From Hofstenia miamia (taxonomy: Eukaryota; Xenacoelomorpha; Acoela; Hofsteniidae), in the NCBI GenBank assembly GCA_900660155.1, contig CABFPE010000905.1:118379-182378 (forward strand): a DNA stretch of 64,000 bases, given 5' to 3'. Position numbers and translations under genes: made by a program. The notes under the pieces are model-generated. The model did not search any database. It worked only from the letters and a program-made list of their open reading frames with translations, and was not told where the DNA came from. Positions within the stretch are counted from its first letter, which is position 1. Each line of letters starts with the position of its first letter. Shown here piece after piece: positions 11,985 to 24,863 of the stretch.

Positions 11985-12297
11985 AAACATTGAAATTAGC
12001 AGTATCTATAAATGTTCCAAGCTCATGTTTCATAACAATAAATAGTTTTTACAATTTTCATAAATTTTTTTCAAGTTTAACAAAGTTTGTTAGACTAGGG
12101 TTGTGCTAAGTAAATTCAATTACTGTTGTTTTTTATTCCAAATTATCACATCAAACAAATGGTCATCATTAGCAAAAATTTTCAATTTGATACTAAAAAC
12201 TCTGAATTATATATATAAGCATAATTCAGTGAGTAATTTAATAAGAGATGGCAATATTCTTGTACTATTGTGTTTATTTTAATATCAAACACTTTTT

Positions 12298-12570
12298 ATG
12301 ATACAAAAATATGTACACAATTCAAAATACTTCCATTTCTTAAGCAATTATGTCAAAATCTGTCATAGAAATCACAAGTTACATAGTAGTACTAATCTTT
12401 CAGATTCTTTTTCTTTTAAATCTTCTAAATTATGGAATGATTTATTTCCCAAAATACAAATGACACAAAATTATAAACACTTCCGACTAAAAATTAATAA
12501 ACTTTTATTATCCATACAATCCCTATTAGGAATATCAAATCATTTAAATACATGGACAGATTTCTTTTAA
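12298..12570 (+). pseudogene. LINE polyprotein C-terminal tail
   Basis: The frame contains NLSDSFSFKSSKLWNDLFPK and HFRLKINKLLLS. The spacing SFSFKSSKLWNDLFPKI ... FRLKINKLLL matches the usual end of CR1/jockey-like LINE ORF2 (FSYRAAKLWNSLP...FKxxLKxxLL). About 90 codons remain and the frame ends naturally at 12570. Upstream catalytic domains are absent here. It could be the terminus of a different copy from the 7.4-kb fragment, which lies on the other strand. Confidence 0.6.
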
Positions 12571-13301
12571 AATTTGCGCCCTCTAAGTAATTATCAGTTT
12601 GTAAATATACATATGTAGTAATTTGTAGTATTATTTCTTTGTTTGTTTTGTTTTATATTGTCATTATATTTAGCAATAAATTTGCTTTACCTCTAATTAT
12701 TAGATTTCACGATTATCATATTTTTACCAACGTTAATAAGCCATTTGAATCCAGACAGGAGCTGACCTTCTGAAGAAGGACTAAGAAAGACTTATTTATA
12801 CTTTTAAAATAGAAATAGAATGGATAATGTATACCCAACGATTTTAAATAGTACAATTTCAAGCCACATTCATGTACTGCAACATCGCAAAGATTCTTTG
12901 CAGGTTGCATTTTCAATTAAAGGCAAATGTTAATTAATTACACAAAAAGCAATATATTTTCAGAATCATGTTATAAAATATTGCTTGTACAATGAGTTTT
13001 CAAATTCTGAATCATTTCAACACCGTAATTGATTTTTATAAAATAATAGTCTATTATATAGAACATAACATTCAATAGTTTCTGAAAATAGCATTCATTG
13101 ATCTGCCCTATTTCCTACTCCTGGGCCATTTTCTAAAAATATGTTTCCTATTAAATCGAGATATTTGAGATAAATCGAAATTCCTTTTAAAGAGGAGTAA
13201 GAGGTAAGATATATTTGTGTGATATATCTACCGATATAAATAATCATGTTTAACTCAACCTCCAATTTTTAATTAATATGTCAACCATTTTAAATCCTCG
13301 A
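12571..13301. other. AT-rich non-coding stretch
   Basis: Nothing recognisable. Confidence 0.6.
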
Positions 13302-16300
13302 TTACCACCACTGTTTTGTCGCATTTTTAAAACAAATTCCGTCCTTTTTTTCAACTATATCTAAAACATTTTATATCTAATGTTTATTGCAAATGACAAG
13401 GGCGGATCTAGAAATTTCTGATGGGGGGAGGGGTTCTGAAACTCTTAAACTCTATTTTTCATAATATTTTTCATTATAGATTTGATTAAATTTTGAATCC
13501 TCATGCATTTCTCTACATGTTATAACAACAATTTAAAAGTTCTTGCTGATGTTCTAGTTCGCACTTTTTACTATTGCTTTTGAATATATATTTATACATA
13601 GATACATCTATTTCTAGTCCCGTACGAAATTTATTTGCTGAAATTAACAAAACAGAATATTGAATGAGGATATTACAGACATATTTTAGCTTAGCAGGTA
13701 AATATAATAGCACATATTAAATCAAAATAGTCTTAGTCTTAGTTGAACTTGAAAAGTTAGTTCCAGTTTCGTACCGAACCTATCTCATGTCTTTTTCTCC
13801 CAGTACCTCCAACTGTCGAGTTGGTCCGGTATCAGGACCAGCAATTGAATAATTTCTTCAGGAATTATTGACTATACCACCATCATTGTTTTGTGAAATC
13901 TAGAGAGAAGAAGACATTAATACATAGACTATTAATCTTAATTTGAATTTGCATTGATTTTTGGTTAATCTTTAGAATTAACTTTTTCTGTAGCAATTAT
14001 TAATGACAATTTCAAATTATTCGAGTATAGAAATAGAGGTCTAGAAATGGGGGTGTCCTATCAATAACTTTTAAACTAGTGATTCTTTGCAAATCGATAA
14101 TTTGAGAATTGAATAATCTTAGCTGATATTATAAGTTCTATGTAGAAATGAAGTTTCATTTTTGTAGGTTTAGGATAGAAACTTCTTCATGTAAAACAAA
14201 ACAGTAAAAGAAAGGAGATGATGAATCTCTATCACTAGGTTCTTTTATGAAATGAGTAATTTTTTGTACAACAAAGTCTGAAAAATCAATGCAAAATAGC
14301 GTTCAAAATTTCAAAAATTTTTAGTAAAATTTATTACAAAAATTCTAAGACTTTAAACATATATAAAAATAATATTAAGAATAGATTTTGAACATCTTTT
14401 GAAATATGTGATATAGCGAATGTAACATGTTAAAAAAAATTGCAGATGGGTAAAGACTTCAGAAGTCCCCTTTCCTAGATCGCCAGTATTCAGACTCTGA
14501 ATTAGAAAAATGTTTCATTCAGAATGCTGATATACTTATCCATGTTCATCTTAGCAACAACGATGACGCCATGGAGCTTGGATGATGTTTGATTGTTGTT
14601 GAGGTTGAGGTGTAGCAGGATTGAATCTTGATGATTCTACCGGGCTTTTAACAAATAACTTGGGTGTACACAACACCTGAAATGTTATGTCATTAATGTA
14701 CTTAACAGTTAGTGTAATTCACACAAAGAGCCAGTTTCACCGAATGCTTTGATTGTGTACAATATAGTATTTTGCTGACAAAAACAGGGATGTGGCCAGC
14801 GACAAGCATCTGGGGAATTAAAATAGCTCATATGTATGAATCCATGGTTTTTCGAGTATTTTAGTTTAAGTCTCATAGGTGTTATTTTTGCAAAAAAAGT
14901 GAGGAAGTTTTTTAAATTACTCCTAAAGACCTGTGTTTGTTAGGTAAAGACTTGTTATTTTTTCGAGTAAAGTGGAGGGACATGCCCTCCCACGTGGCCA
15001 TATTCTTCAACAAAAATGTGTCTTATATAGTTAACATCTCAACTGAAAGAGTATTGATTCTATTTACTCTAACTGTGTACATATTTGTGTATACTGTGGA
15101 AGCAATCCTTTCAACTGCTTTTATAATTTATTAAACACCAAAGCTTGGTGGATGTTAGATGAAATGTGTAATATTGGAATATGTTTGATATACTCTTAAG
15201 AATGTATAAGATTACTTGAAAAAAATTGGAAAGTTTGACAAATATTTGCCAAATTCTTGCAAGGTTTGGTGAATTTTAGGGAAAGTTGAAAGTTATTTGA
15301 AAAATTTGACAAATATTTTGCAAATAATTGCCAAACCCGGGATCGCTTTGCAGATTAAATGCAAAAATTTGTAACTAATTTGAAATTTTCCAACTTATTA
15401 CTAAGGTTGCACAAATTAACCTCCGTTTTGCTTCTTCATCTGGGGGAGGGGACTACAGTCCCATAGTCCCCGCTTAAATCCGTCACTGGCAAATGAGTAT
15501 TTAAAAAGGCACAAATGTAAAAAAATTCTGTCCCTTCATGAGTAATTTTCCCAATTTGCTGAAGGATCTCTCAATTTCAGGCGATATTAGACTCGCAATC
15601 TTCAAGTTGAAGATTTTAGGGGTAATGGGTTAGGGTTATGCTCTCCAAAATACTACGATATCAGAAGTTGTCCATTCTTTTCTCGAGATAAACTCTAATG
15701 TCATCGTTGTCATTCCGTGCTAACTTAACATTATATATTTCCGAAATTGCTCCTTAGATAGTTGCTGCTTAACCCTAAGCAACCCAGGGATTTTTAAGCA
15801 ATTTTCATGATCCAATAAGAACTTTTCTAGTAGCTTATTGCTCAAGATATATGACAGCCATGCTCAATCTGAAAACAACTCTTTCTGTTTCGCTCTAAAT
15901 CCGCGACCCAACTCTGACCCATCCAGGCATGCTTCCCCCCTGCAAACTCTGACTATGCGCACGGCACGCCTCATTGGGTTCGGACATCTTTGCAAATATT
16001 TTTAGAAATAGTCAAAATGCTTTGTTACTTCAATGCGCTCAAAACTTTATAAATACATGAACGTTATGAATGAAGAGAATTTTAATCTTTTAAAAAATAC
16101 GAAATTGTCTAAGAAAACTTGTTGATCTTTTTAACAAACTCAGCCATAGCACTTCGCTTTATAGAAATTTTCTACATGTATGTTCTCCAATAGACCTACC
16201 TATACCCCAAGATTTTCGCATTTGCTAATAGGTTTAGAAAAACTTTTTGTAAATGTGGAAAAACGGTTTGTCGTTTAAAACGTACCCCAGGTTGTTTAAA

Positions 16301-16431
16301 GTTGATGAGTTAAGCTTCATTAAAATAAATTATGTTTGCCCTCTAAAACGATTTCCCCCGATTTGGCCCTTATCGCCCTTGTCGCCCCTATCGTCCTTTT
16401 AGTTGCCCTACTAATTACCTTACAGTTGATT
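13302..16431 (+). mobile_element. Repeat A copy split by a hAT insertion
   Basis: The left part (13302-13396, with AAACAAATTCCGTCCTTTTT and CTAAAACATTTTATATCTAA) matches the inverted right end of the 8.9-kb copy. The remainder (15489-16431) continues that alignment to GTTGCCCTACTAA, the terminal repeat. The 2.1 kb between them is the hAT element at 13397-15488. Repeat A is therefore older than the hAT insertion. Confidence 0.75.
13397..15488 (+). mobile_element. Non-autonomous hAT element, family CAGGGGCGGAT, copy 1
   Basis: It starts CAAGGGCGGATCTAGAAATT and ends with the inverse of CAGTGACGGATTTAAG. It is flanked by a perfect 8-bp direct repeat GCAAATGA (13389-13396 and 15489-15496), the hAT signature. 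A second copy at 22924-24855 aligns along its length (for example GACTATACCACCAT / GACTATGCCACCAT and GTGAAATCTAGAGAGAA / GTGAAATCTGGAGAGAA). No transposase is present, so it must have been moved by a relative elsewhere. The perfect target duplication suggests a fairly recent insertion. Confidence 0.92.
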
Positions 16432-18481
16432 ATTCATCAATAAGTCACAGTTAAGCTCGCCATATTATCTTAACTCCATTCACCACTGTAGTCAGAATAT
16501 TTCTTTTGATGGAACGAAGTTGGAAAGCTCTTCCCAACCTCATGCACATGCATTTAAATTATAATATGCTGCTGTGATTGTCATTTCGCTTTCACATCAA
16601 ATTAGTAGCGTTTCGATAAATAACAATCTTGTTACCCTTAAATAATCGTTTTTCTGTGGATTCAGATGAACATAAGGCTGTGGTGTGACTATGTAACTTC
16701 TGTTCATGTTCTAAAAATTAATATTTCTTCAATTCAAGTAAAATCTGTTGTAAAAAATAACTTTGTTTTGACTTAAATCATGGGTCCTACAATGTTGAAA
16801 AACAAGGTTAGACCAGTTACAGTTGCTAACTAAAAAAATTCAAATTTCATTCATTATTATAGAAAATCTATTCCCACTTTGTTTTCATATACTGTATATG
16901 TGAGAAAGGTTTCTCTTTGGGTTTTTACATGCAAATTTGCAAGATGCTTCAATGAAAATTGTAGTTATGCAAAAATATGTTCGGCTTGATTGTTGGATTT
17001 ACCATTTACAAAAATTGTTTTTTTTCTTATTGCATTGCTTTTGGAATCTTGTGTTTTCTTGACTGTTTTTTTACCAAATTTCGTTGTAATAAGCATTATA
17101 TCTAACAACTAATTTAAGGTGTTATGGTTAAAAAAATTAATCTAGTGGTTGTAGGAATGTTTTTTCAAAATTGGATGTTATTTGTCAATGACTTAAATTT
17201 GTTTTGAGTCACTGCCAAACTGTTGGGAATGTTTGACTATTTACTAAAATTCAAATAAACTTTCTAAAAACAGGGGTACTGTTCTAATAAGTCAAATTGT
17301 TAAATCTTGTGTTAGAATTTGAAAACCATTGAGCCTACTTTATTGAAAGAATTCTTCTTATGAAGCAGCAAGTAATTGATAGTAATGTTAAACCTAGATT
17401 TTAATAATAAATGCAAATTTCCAAGTCAATCTTTCTCTCATTAATCCGTGTCTCTTCTGTGGAAATTTGAGAAGAATCTCATGGGAAGCGGCTTCACAGA
17501 GTGTCTCTTGTCCTTTCATTCTATTGAAACACCGTTGTATTGATCTTATTTAATCTATCATCTTTTATAAGATTATCGATGAAAACAGTCGGTTACTTCA
17601 AACCTTCTTTTTTCCATCACTCTTTTTAAGGTTTAATTAGATTTACTAAGCCAGGTACTACTAATTTGTTAACTTATCTTTGGATTTTATCTAAACAATC
17701 CTCAAGTCTTTGTGCAATATTTCTATTTGCACATTAAAATAACCAGTCATTGTCATTATCAATAAGCAATATCGTTCACAACATTTCATTTGGAAGCAGG
17801 CCAAATCAAATGAATGCTAGGTGTAGGTATTTAGATGTTTGTGTACAGAAACAAAGCCATTCACTATATTTGGGAACATCTGTCATTTTTGGATTTACAA
17901 TTAAATGAAGAAAATGCTTTGTCACATTAACAATTAAAAAAATTACATGTATGTTATTTACAATCCACTATCAACTCCTTCCTCCAATCCATTCAATTGA
18001 CAATGCAATCACAAATTAAATTTTGGCTATATGCCTCATATGATAGGAATAAGTTTATTGAAAAGTCCTAATAAAGTCCTAAGTTACAAATTTTACTGAT
18101 CAGCCGGGCACGCAAGGTGACAATGTGTAACGTCTACCATCAGGTTTCAACTCTGTTGTTATATAATTCGAAAAATGACGGGTAAAAATTTATAAAACAT
18201 AAGAAAAAAGATGGTGAATTTCTATTAAAGATCAATTTTGTAATATTTTGACAGTTTATAGTTCATGATGACTACTAGCAAGGGAGACGTGGGTGTGGGT
18301 TTGGTAAATAACTTTGCGGGTATGATTCTTCGTTTTATTCTTCATAGGCTGTCATCAATACTTTAATATGGAGCAGTGTTCCATAATTGAGATGCAGCAT
18401 TCCATTAATTGATATGAAATCTTAAATGACTTAATATTCATAAAGTTTATTGATGTAATATACAATTAATGCGCATATTAA

Positions 18482-18508
18482 TAAATATATATATATATAT
18501 ATATATAA
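18482..18508. repeat. (AT)n microsatellite
   Basis: Pure AT run. Confidence 0.95.
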
Positions 18509-18583
18509 TGAATAAACATGCTGATACAATTATATTCACACATCTTAATCAACAAACTCAAATTCAGAAACAGTATTGTTGTT

Positions 18584-18650
18584 AAATATTTATTCTATGA
18601 TCAAATGAATCAGTGATTCATTGTTTCATTTGATCATGGAATAAATATTT
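18584..18650. repeat. Short hairpin / palindromic repeat
   Basis: The arm AAATATTTATTCTATGATCA (18584 on) is inverted as TGATCATGGAATAAATATTT (ending 18650), with GAATCAGTGATTC near the centre. One mismatch was seen in the arms. Could be a MITE core or foldback; no target duplication was seen. Confidence 0.7.
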
Positions 18651-19937
18651 TTTCATATTTAAATTCAATAAACCTTACTCGATTAATTTAACGAGGTCTT
18701 TTGTCATTTTCGAACGTGTTTATTGTAATCATAAATTGCTATCCAACCCTTGCTTTTCATGTAGATGTTTGTAATAAATACATTTATATGTAATTATAAA
18801 CCTGTACAGTAGAACATAATGCATTACATGTAGAAAGAAGAATTGGATGTAACAAGTATTGTATTCTGCTAAATTTGGAACATTACAGACTTATATTTCA
18901 GTGTCGTGTCTATGTATTATACAGAATCTACCTAATGTAGACTACAACACAAACAGACATTAATTTAACAAATACATTGTAGAAATTTATGTAGTGGTTA
19001 TATTGCACGGTGGTCTATTTTGCAAAATAAAATTCTTTCTGTGGGAAAACTACTTTTTTCTCGGAAAAAACGTGATCATTATTTTTCAAAGCAGAAAAAT
19101 AAGATTTTGTATTTTACACAAAATGTCATGCACGTTATAGACATACTAAAATCTCTGGGAATACCTCACTAATATATCAGTACAGACCGGGCATTTTGAA
19201 TCTCCAATTAGATCGTCATCATCATCAGCTAAGCCCTCTCCAACAATTGAGACTATATTCATGCTATCTTTTTATCCAGTAATTATATCTAAGCATAGCA
19301 ATCAAATTGATTTGTGGATGGCAGAGTGCTGAGTTGGTGATGCGTAATGATGGTTGGAAAAAATAAGGTATCTTAATCATCATTTTTTCAATTAACTTCA
19401 TTTGTGTTACGTTTTGGGTAGTAGAAGAAATTAATACAAATATTTAAATTATGAACAACAAAGTTTTGAAAATAATTTTAATGATGTGAACTAGTGCGGT
19501 CAGGTTAAAACCGGTCAAACCGGTCTGGTCCGATTAATCCCGGTAAATCTCAGGACTCGGTTAATTAAGTTAAAATCCGGTTAAGCTATTCTATTTTTGG
19601 TTTTCAAAATATTTTGATTACAATGATTGCGGTATTACAAAAACATAGAAGTATAGAAATTGTGGGAAAGCGGTGCAAAGTTTCCTATTGTAGTTCTAAT
19701 CTACATTTTTGCATTTCAAATTAAGAAGGATGCATCAACACGTTTAAATTCGGATTGTTGTTGCTAATGTAAAAGATTTCAATAAATTCATAAAGTTCTA
19801 AATTTCTTATTTTATTCTTTTCTATCAACAACATTTTGCGTATAACCATAAATCTTTTCTTCAATACATTTTGAAAGACTATACCGTCATTGTCAATAAT
19901 GCTTGCTTCAGAAAATCTAACATTATAAAGACGATAT

Positions 19938-19943
<6 letters not shown>

Positions 19944-19976
<33 letters not shown>

Positions 19977-20151
19977 NNNNNNNNNNNNNNNNNNNNNNNN
20001 NNNNNNNNNNNNNNNNNNNNNNNNNNNNNNNNNNNNNNNNNNNNNNNNNNNNNNNNNNNNNNNNNNNNNNNNNNNNNNNNNNNNNNNNNNNNNNNNNNNN
20101 NNNNNNNNNNNNNNNNNNNNNNNNNNNNTATATATATATATATATATATAT
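19944..20151. repeat. (AT)n microsatellite interrupted by a 152-N gap
   Basis: AT runs at 19944-19976 and 20129-20151 flank an N run at 19977-20128. The assembly evidently stopped inside the microsatellite. Confidence 0.9.
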
Positions 20152-20285
20152 CAGCGAAAGCCTATTTTAGAATACATGTTATCTTTACCATAATGGTGTG
20201 TATTTTGGCAGATGTACACATTCTATTTATTACTACAGTCCAGGAGTACTGCATATTGATCAAATTACAAACTTTGTATATTACC

Positions 20286-20333
20286 CAAGAACAACTAGAT
20301 TAATATTATATTATTATAACCTAGTTGTTCTTG
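20286..20333. repeat. Perfect 13-bp inverted repeat
   Basis: CAAGAACAACTAG (20286-20298) is exactly inverted at 20321-20333 with a 22-nt AT-rich loop. Confidence 0.85.
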
Positions 20334-20436
20334 ATATTACCCATTATATATATCAAGGTGGATATACCAGCTTAGCCTATTAACATCCAAGGAATCTGCA
20401 GTAAAGTTCCTCCAAATTGAAAAATAGGTAAATTAG

Positions 20437-20795
20437 AAAAGATCTACAATATTATAATGAACGTAAGAATAGATCAATTTGATTTAGACAAATAGGAATT
20501 GAATATACATGTGTTTTTCTTTTTAGCTTGAATATTAATATAGATGCATAGATGCACGTGGTCCCAATATACTTTAATCGGATTAACCGAACTGGATTGC
20601 ATTTCAAATTAACCGGATTTTAACCGGTTTTAACCGGATCCTTAATATTTTGCACTTGCTTGGCTACATATATCATGCATCTATATTAATATTCAAGCTA
20701 AAAAGAATACATGTATATTCAATTGCTATTTCTATTTGTCTAAATCAAATTGATCTATTCTCACGTTCATTATCATATTGTTGATCATATCTTTT
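20437..20795. repeat. Long inverted repeat (hairpin) with ~115-bp arms
   Basis: The left arm (20437-20549) includes AATAGATCAATTTGATTTAG and TTTTAGCTTGAATATTAATA. The right arm (20676-20795) is its inverse with a few differences. The loop of ~125 nt carries the right-hand ACCGGTT cluster. A diverged single-arm copy lies at 1342-1500. Probably a foldback made by duplication or insertion of one repeat family. Confidence 0.85.
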
Positions 20796-21714
20796 GAGTT
20801 ATTTCTATATGCACAACAGCTGGTTTTTTGTGTTCGGGTTAATAACTCATTTAGTTCAAAAGCAATAATGCAAATATCACTTCGCCAATTGCAATGATTT
20901 TTTCAAATATGAACTACAATACTGTTGTTAACAAATTCAATCTTCGATGTTCGTAAATACACATAAGAAATTTCATTTTATCTGATACATATAAAGTTGT
21001 GGACTTTTGGCGCACATTAACTGTTGTAATTGCATTTCTATGTATTATATTAAGAAATCTGTGGTATTGAATTTAAAATTGAATCAAAAGGTTTGCAAGT
21101 ATTGCTTTGTAACTTTTAATTATTTTCGTCAAAGTGTGCTGCAAGGTTAATTTTCATTTAATTTAAACTGTCTCGTAATTACTTTCAGTACGTTCCAAGT
21201 GTTTACTACTAGTTACAAAAACGAAGAATTTAGTCGATTTTATAAATTCTTAGCATAAATTCGTATTTTTCTATACCCATAATATATGAATAATTGTATT
21301 TAGTAAAATTAGTTTATAAAACATGCATGTAAATTTAGTCGAAAAGCTAAAATTATTCAAGTGTTTTTTACATTTTGGTGAAAGTTTTTTTAACAATTTG
21401 TGTAAATGTCATTGCAAAGTGTCTAAGCCTAATATAAAATAAATATCTTTTTCAATTGCGGAAGCTAAGTGCATACTTGATTAATAAACTGATAGCCTAA
21501 CATACTTAAGACTTCAAATTACTTATAAAAACATCTTATTTTTAAAAAAATTAAATTGAGAAATTATTGTTTATACACTCTGTATAAAGAGCACGATTAC
21601 TTGAATTGACTTAACCTTAAGTCGTCAGCTATTGACACAGCTATTGGCGAATGCAATATTAAACGCTTCAACTAAAGTGTATTCCAATGTTAGAATTAGT
21701 GCTTGAAAAAAATA
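20796..21714. other. AT-rich non-coding stretch
   Basis: Nothing recognisable. Confidence 0.6.
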
Positions 21715-21830
21715 TTTTAATGAAAATCCCGATTTTTTTAAAAGTTTTAAATTCTCTCCATACCCAATGTTCAGAGTATCAGGATATCTACCGACAATGG
21801 AAGCAACCCAACTATTTCTCTATATGTAGA
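21715..21830 (-). repeat. Repeat A fragment
   Basis: The segment with TTTAAATTCTCTCCATACCC and CAATGGAAGCAACCCAAC resembles 9255-9330 of the 8.9-kb copy (AATGGAAGTAACAAAG). Short and diverged. Confidence 0.45.
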
Positions 21831-22104
21831 TAAATCACCCAAGCCCTATTAAGTCGCGCCACGCGCAAATTTAGAGGTTGGGAAAGTGACAGGGTGAAAC
21901 ATTAAAGTTAAATAAAATGAGCAATTTTCTATACTAGGATTTTTTTTCAAATTCTGGAGGACTTCATTAATTCCTTAGTTATGAGCGCTTAATTTATTTT
22001 TCAAAAAGTCTTAAAAAATTTAAATATTCATAGGGTGTTGATTGTGTTTTCCTTTAAACTCATATTCCTAAATTGTAAAATGCAAATGGTTATTAAAAAT
22101 TTAC

Positions 22105-22570
22105 AAGAAATTGTCTCTACGCCTATTAGCAAGTTTGGAAATCGTGAGGCATGGGCAGGTCTATTGGGGAACCTGATTTAATGCAATGTTGAACATTTCT
22201 ATTGCTGTGGCTGAAATTGCTCAAAAGATCATCATTCTTTGTAAATTTCAAATTTTTGAAAATGTTTGAAACTCTCTCCATGTCTACATGTTCAAGTATA
22301 TAATATGAAATTTGAGTGTTTCTTGATGTGTACAAAAATATCCCAACCCCATTGGGTGGGACATGCGCAAAGCTTCGGGACGCAACGGCACTTCCCTATG
22401 GGCATAGCCGGGTCGGGATTTAGATTGTAAAAGAAAGGAAAACTCTAATCAATCAAGTGCTGCTTTAAGATTGAGCATAGTGTTAATTTTTTAAGCTATA
22501 AGTGTTTGAAAAATTTTTATATGATCATGAAGTATTTTCAAATATCCCCAGGCAGTTTAACGTTAAGGTC
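22105..22570 (-). repeat. Repeat A, partial copy
   Basis: CCTATTAGCAAGTTTGGAAAT, GGCAGGTCTATTGGGGAA, GATTGAGCATAGTG and TGATCATGAAGTATTTTCAA match the 8.9-kb copy in the same order. It also holds a GC-rich segment (22340-22425) like the plus-strand copies at 2.9 and 15.9 kb. No coding content. Confidence 0.7.
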
Positions 22571-22923
22571 AATATTATAATAAAGTGGAAGTAACACAAT
22601 AAAGAAAAATTCTTCATATTGATTTAACGAATCCACACTATGCATATGCATCTTTTACATACTACGTAGTTAAAAAATTAAACTAATATATTTAGGAACA
22701 GTATTACTGTTCCTCATAAAACCTAAACATATTTTTCCAATCTGCAAATTGTCACTTGCTATTCACACTTACAATAGAGGCCTACCTCGCATTTCAACAA
22801 GTATACTATGAAAAAAACACTTATCTTCTTTATTTATGATTAATCAAAACTGGCTTCAATCTATCAGAAAACGTCTGATTAAAACGTTGCATAAAACAGC
22901 TATAACTTATCTATTGATTTACT

Positions 22924-24855
22924 CAGGGGCGGATCTCGAAATTTCTGATGGGAGGAACTGATCGAAGCTCTTAACCTCAATTTTAGCCTAATATTTTTCA
23001 CTCAAGTCATCATGAAATCTTGATTCGTCATACACTTTTCAATCTTTAAGTTGTCATCAAGACCTCTAGTTTGAGTTTCTTCGAATTCACTTAGAAATAC
23101 GTCAGTTTGTCTAATGTATCAAATTTTATATTAATATATAAATACACCTATTTCTGGACCAGCGTTAAAATTTAATGAGCTAATATTATTCATTATTAAT
23201 CAAACAGAATATTGAATGGAGATATAGCAAACATATTCAAGTTTAGCAAGTAAAACATATCGAATATTAAATCAAAATGGTCCCAGTCTCAGTTGAAATT
23301 CAAAAGTTGGTCTCAGTATCGTACTTATCCTGTCTCATGTTGTGTTAGTTATCATTGACCACTATCAGTCGCATGGATCCGGTATCGGAATCAGTAATGC
23401 GGCAATTTCCTCAGGCCTCTATTGACTATGCCACCATAATTGATTTGTGAAATCTGGAGAGAAAAAGACATTTATACATTCACGAACAAATTTGCGGAAT
23501 TTTGAACCTCAAGATTATTAGGAAATCTGTAATGTAAGAATTGAATGATCTTAGCTGATTATAAGAATAAAGTTGCATTATTGTAGGATTAGGATCGAAG
23601 CTTCCATCTCGTAAAACAAAACATTAAAACGAGGGGGATGGTGAACCCCTAATAAGACTAAGATTTTATTTAAATTGAGCACTTGTCTTGGTACAACAAA
23701 AACCGAGCAATTAATGCAAAATACTGTTTAAAATTTCAGAAATTCTTAAAAATTTGGTAGAAAAACGTTGAAATTTAAACATTTATGAAAATCAATAATA
23801 TTGTGAATACACTTTATACATCATTTGAAATATGTGATATAGTTAATTTAATTAATGTTGAAGAAAAAATTAGCAGGTGGGAAGAGAATTCAGAAGCCCC
23901 ATTTGCCTAGATCCTCAGTTTTAAGAATCTGAAATAGAAAAATTTTAAGTCTTTTTAAAACATGTTGAGCTTTTCATTAAGAAAGTTGCTATGCTTGTCC
24001 GTGTTCATCTTAATACAATTCTCAAGAAATGTTAATGAATCACAAAAATAGTGGCAAAGATAACCCACCCTATGGTGGTTGGATGATGGCTGATTGATGT
24101 TGAGGTGGAGCAGTATTCAATCTTGATGGACTCTATAGGACATCTAGCAAATTCCTTGGGTGTACAGAACATCTGAAATGTTTTTTATAATTATTAATTA
24201 TAAATTGACCAATGTATAAATTGTATTGACTTCTTTAAGTGCTGATGGAAAGCAAAAACAGCGACAAGTATCTAGGGGGCTAAAATAGCTTATAACTATG
24301 TTTTTTCTGGGATTTTAGTTTATGTTCGGTTATTTTTACAAAGTGAGGATTTTCTTAAATTTCTCCTAAGGTAACTATGACCTGGATTATTTAATTAGAG
24401 ACCTGTGATTTTTAGAAAAGTAAGAAGACAAGCTCCCTTCTCCAGCTCCTCGTGGACACATCCTTGAACAACAATGTGTCTAAATTAACCTTTATGTATA
24501 CTGTGAAAGCAGTTAACAGCTTTTATAATATATTGAATACCAAAGTTTAGTGGATGTTAGATGAAATGCATAATATTGGATAGCCACTATTTTTGATACA
24601 TTCTTAAAAATGAGTAAAATTATTTGAAAAAAAATTGGAAAGGTTTGGCAAATTTCAGAAAAAATTGAAAATATTCCGCAAAATTTGAGAAATATTTGGA
24701 TCGATTTCCAACTGAAATGTAAAAATGTGGGATTAATTTGTAATTTTCCAACATTTTTACTAAGTTCACACATACTAGACTAATAGCTACACTCCATTTT
24801 GCTTCCTCAATGGGAGGACTGCAGTGCCATATTCAGCCCCTTAAATCCGCCACTG
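22924..24855 (+). mobile_element. Non-autonomous hAT element, family CAGGGGCGGAT, copy 2
   Basis: It starts CAGGGGCGGATCTCGAAATT and ends with the inverse of CAGTGGCGGATTTAAGG. The flanks GATTTACT (22916-22923) and GATTCACT (24856-24863) match at 7 of 8 bases, the hAT-type duplication with one later change. It aligns end to end with 13397-15488. No transposase. Slightly older than copy 1 judging by its target duplication. Confidence 0.9.
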
Positions 24856-24863
24856 GATTCACT

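Larger units (their letters stand above)
9863..12297. other. AT-rich stretch with microsatellites
   Basis: (AT)n tracts lie at 11015-11042, 11430-11491 and 11961-11984 (with a single N at 11962). Around 11206-11280 a plus-strand reading gives SNFKEFKKKIKLELSPK, which resembles the tail of a LINE polyprotein, but it is too short to call. Otherwise nothing recognisable. Confidence 0.5.
16432..19490. other. AT-rich non-coding stretch
   Basis: Contains an (AT)n tract at 18482-18508 and the hairpin at 18584-18650. No gene is supported. Confidence 0.55.
19492..20645. repeat. Inverted ACCGGTT-rich ends around a gap, possible DNA element
   Basis: The left cluster (19497-19590) repeats GGTTAAAACCGGT, AAACCGGTC and AATCCGGTTAAG. 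The right cluster (20577-20640) has the inverse set (CGGATTAACCG, AACCGGATTTTAACCGG, TTTTAACCGG). This arrangement of subterminal motifs at both ends suggests a DNA transposon of ~1.15 kb, but a 152-N gap lies inside and no target duplication could be set. Confidence 0.45.
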
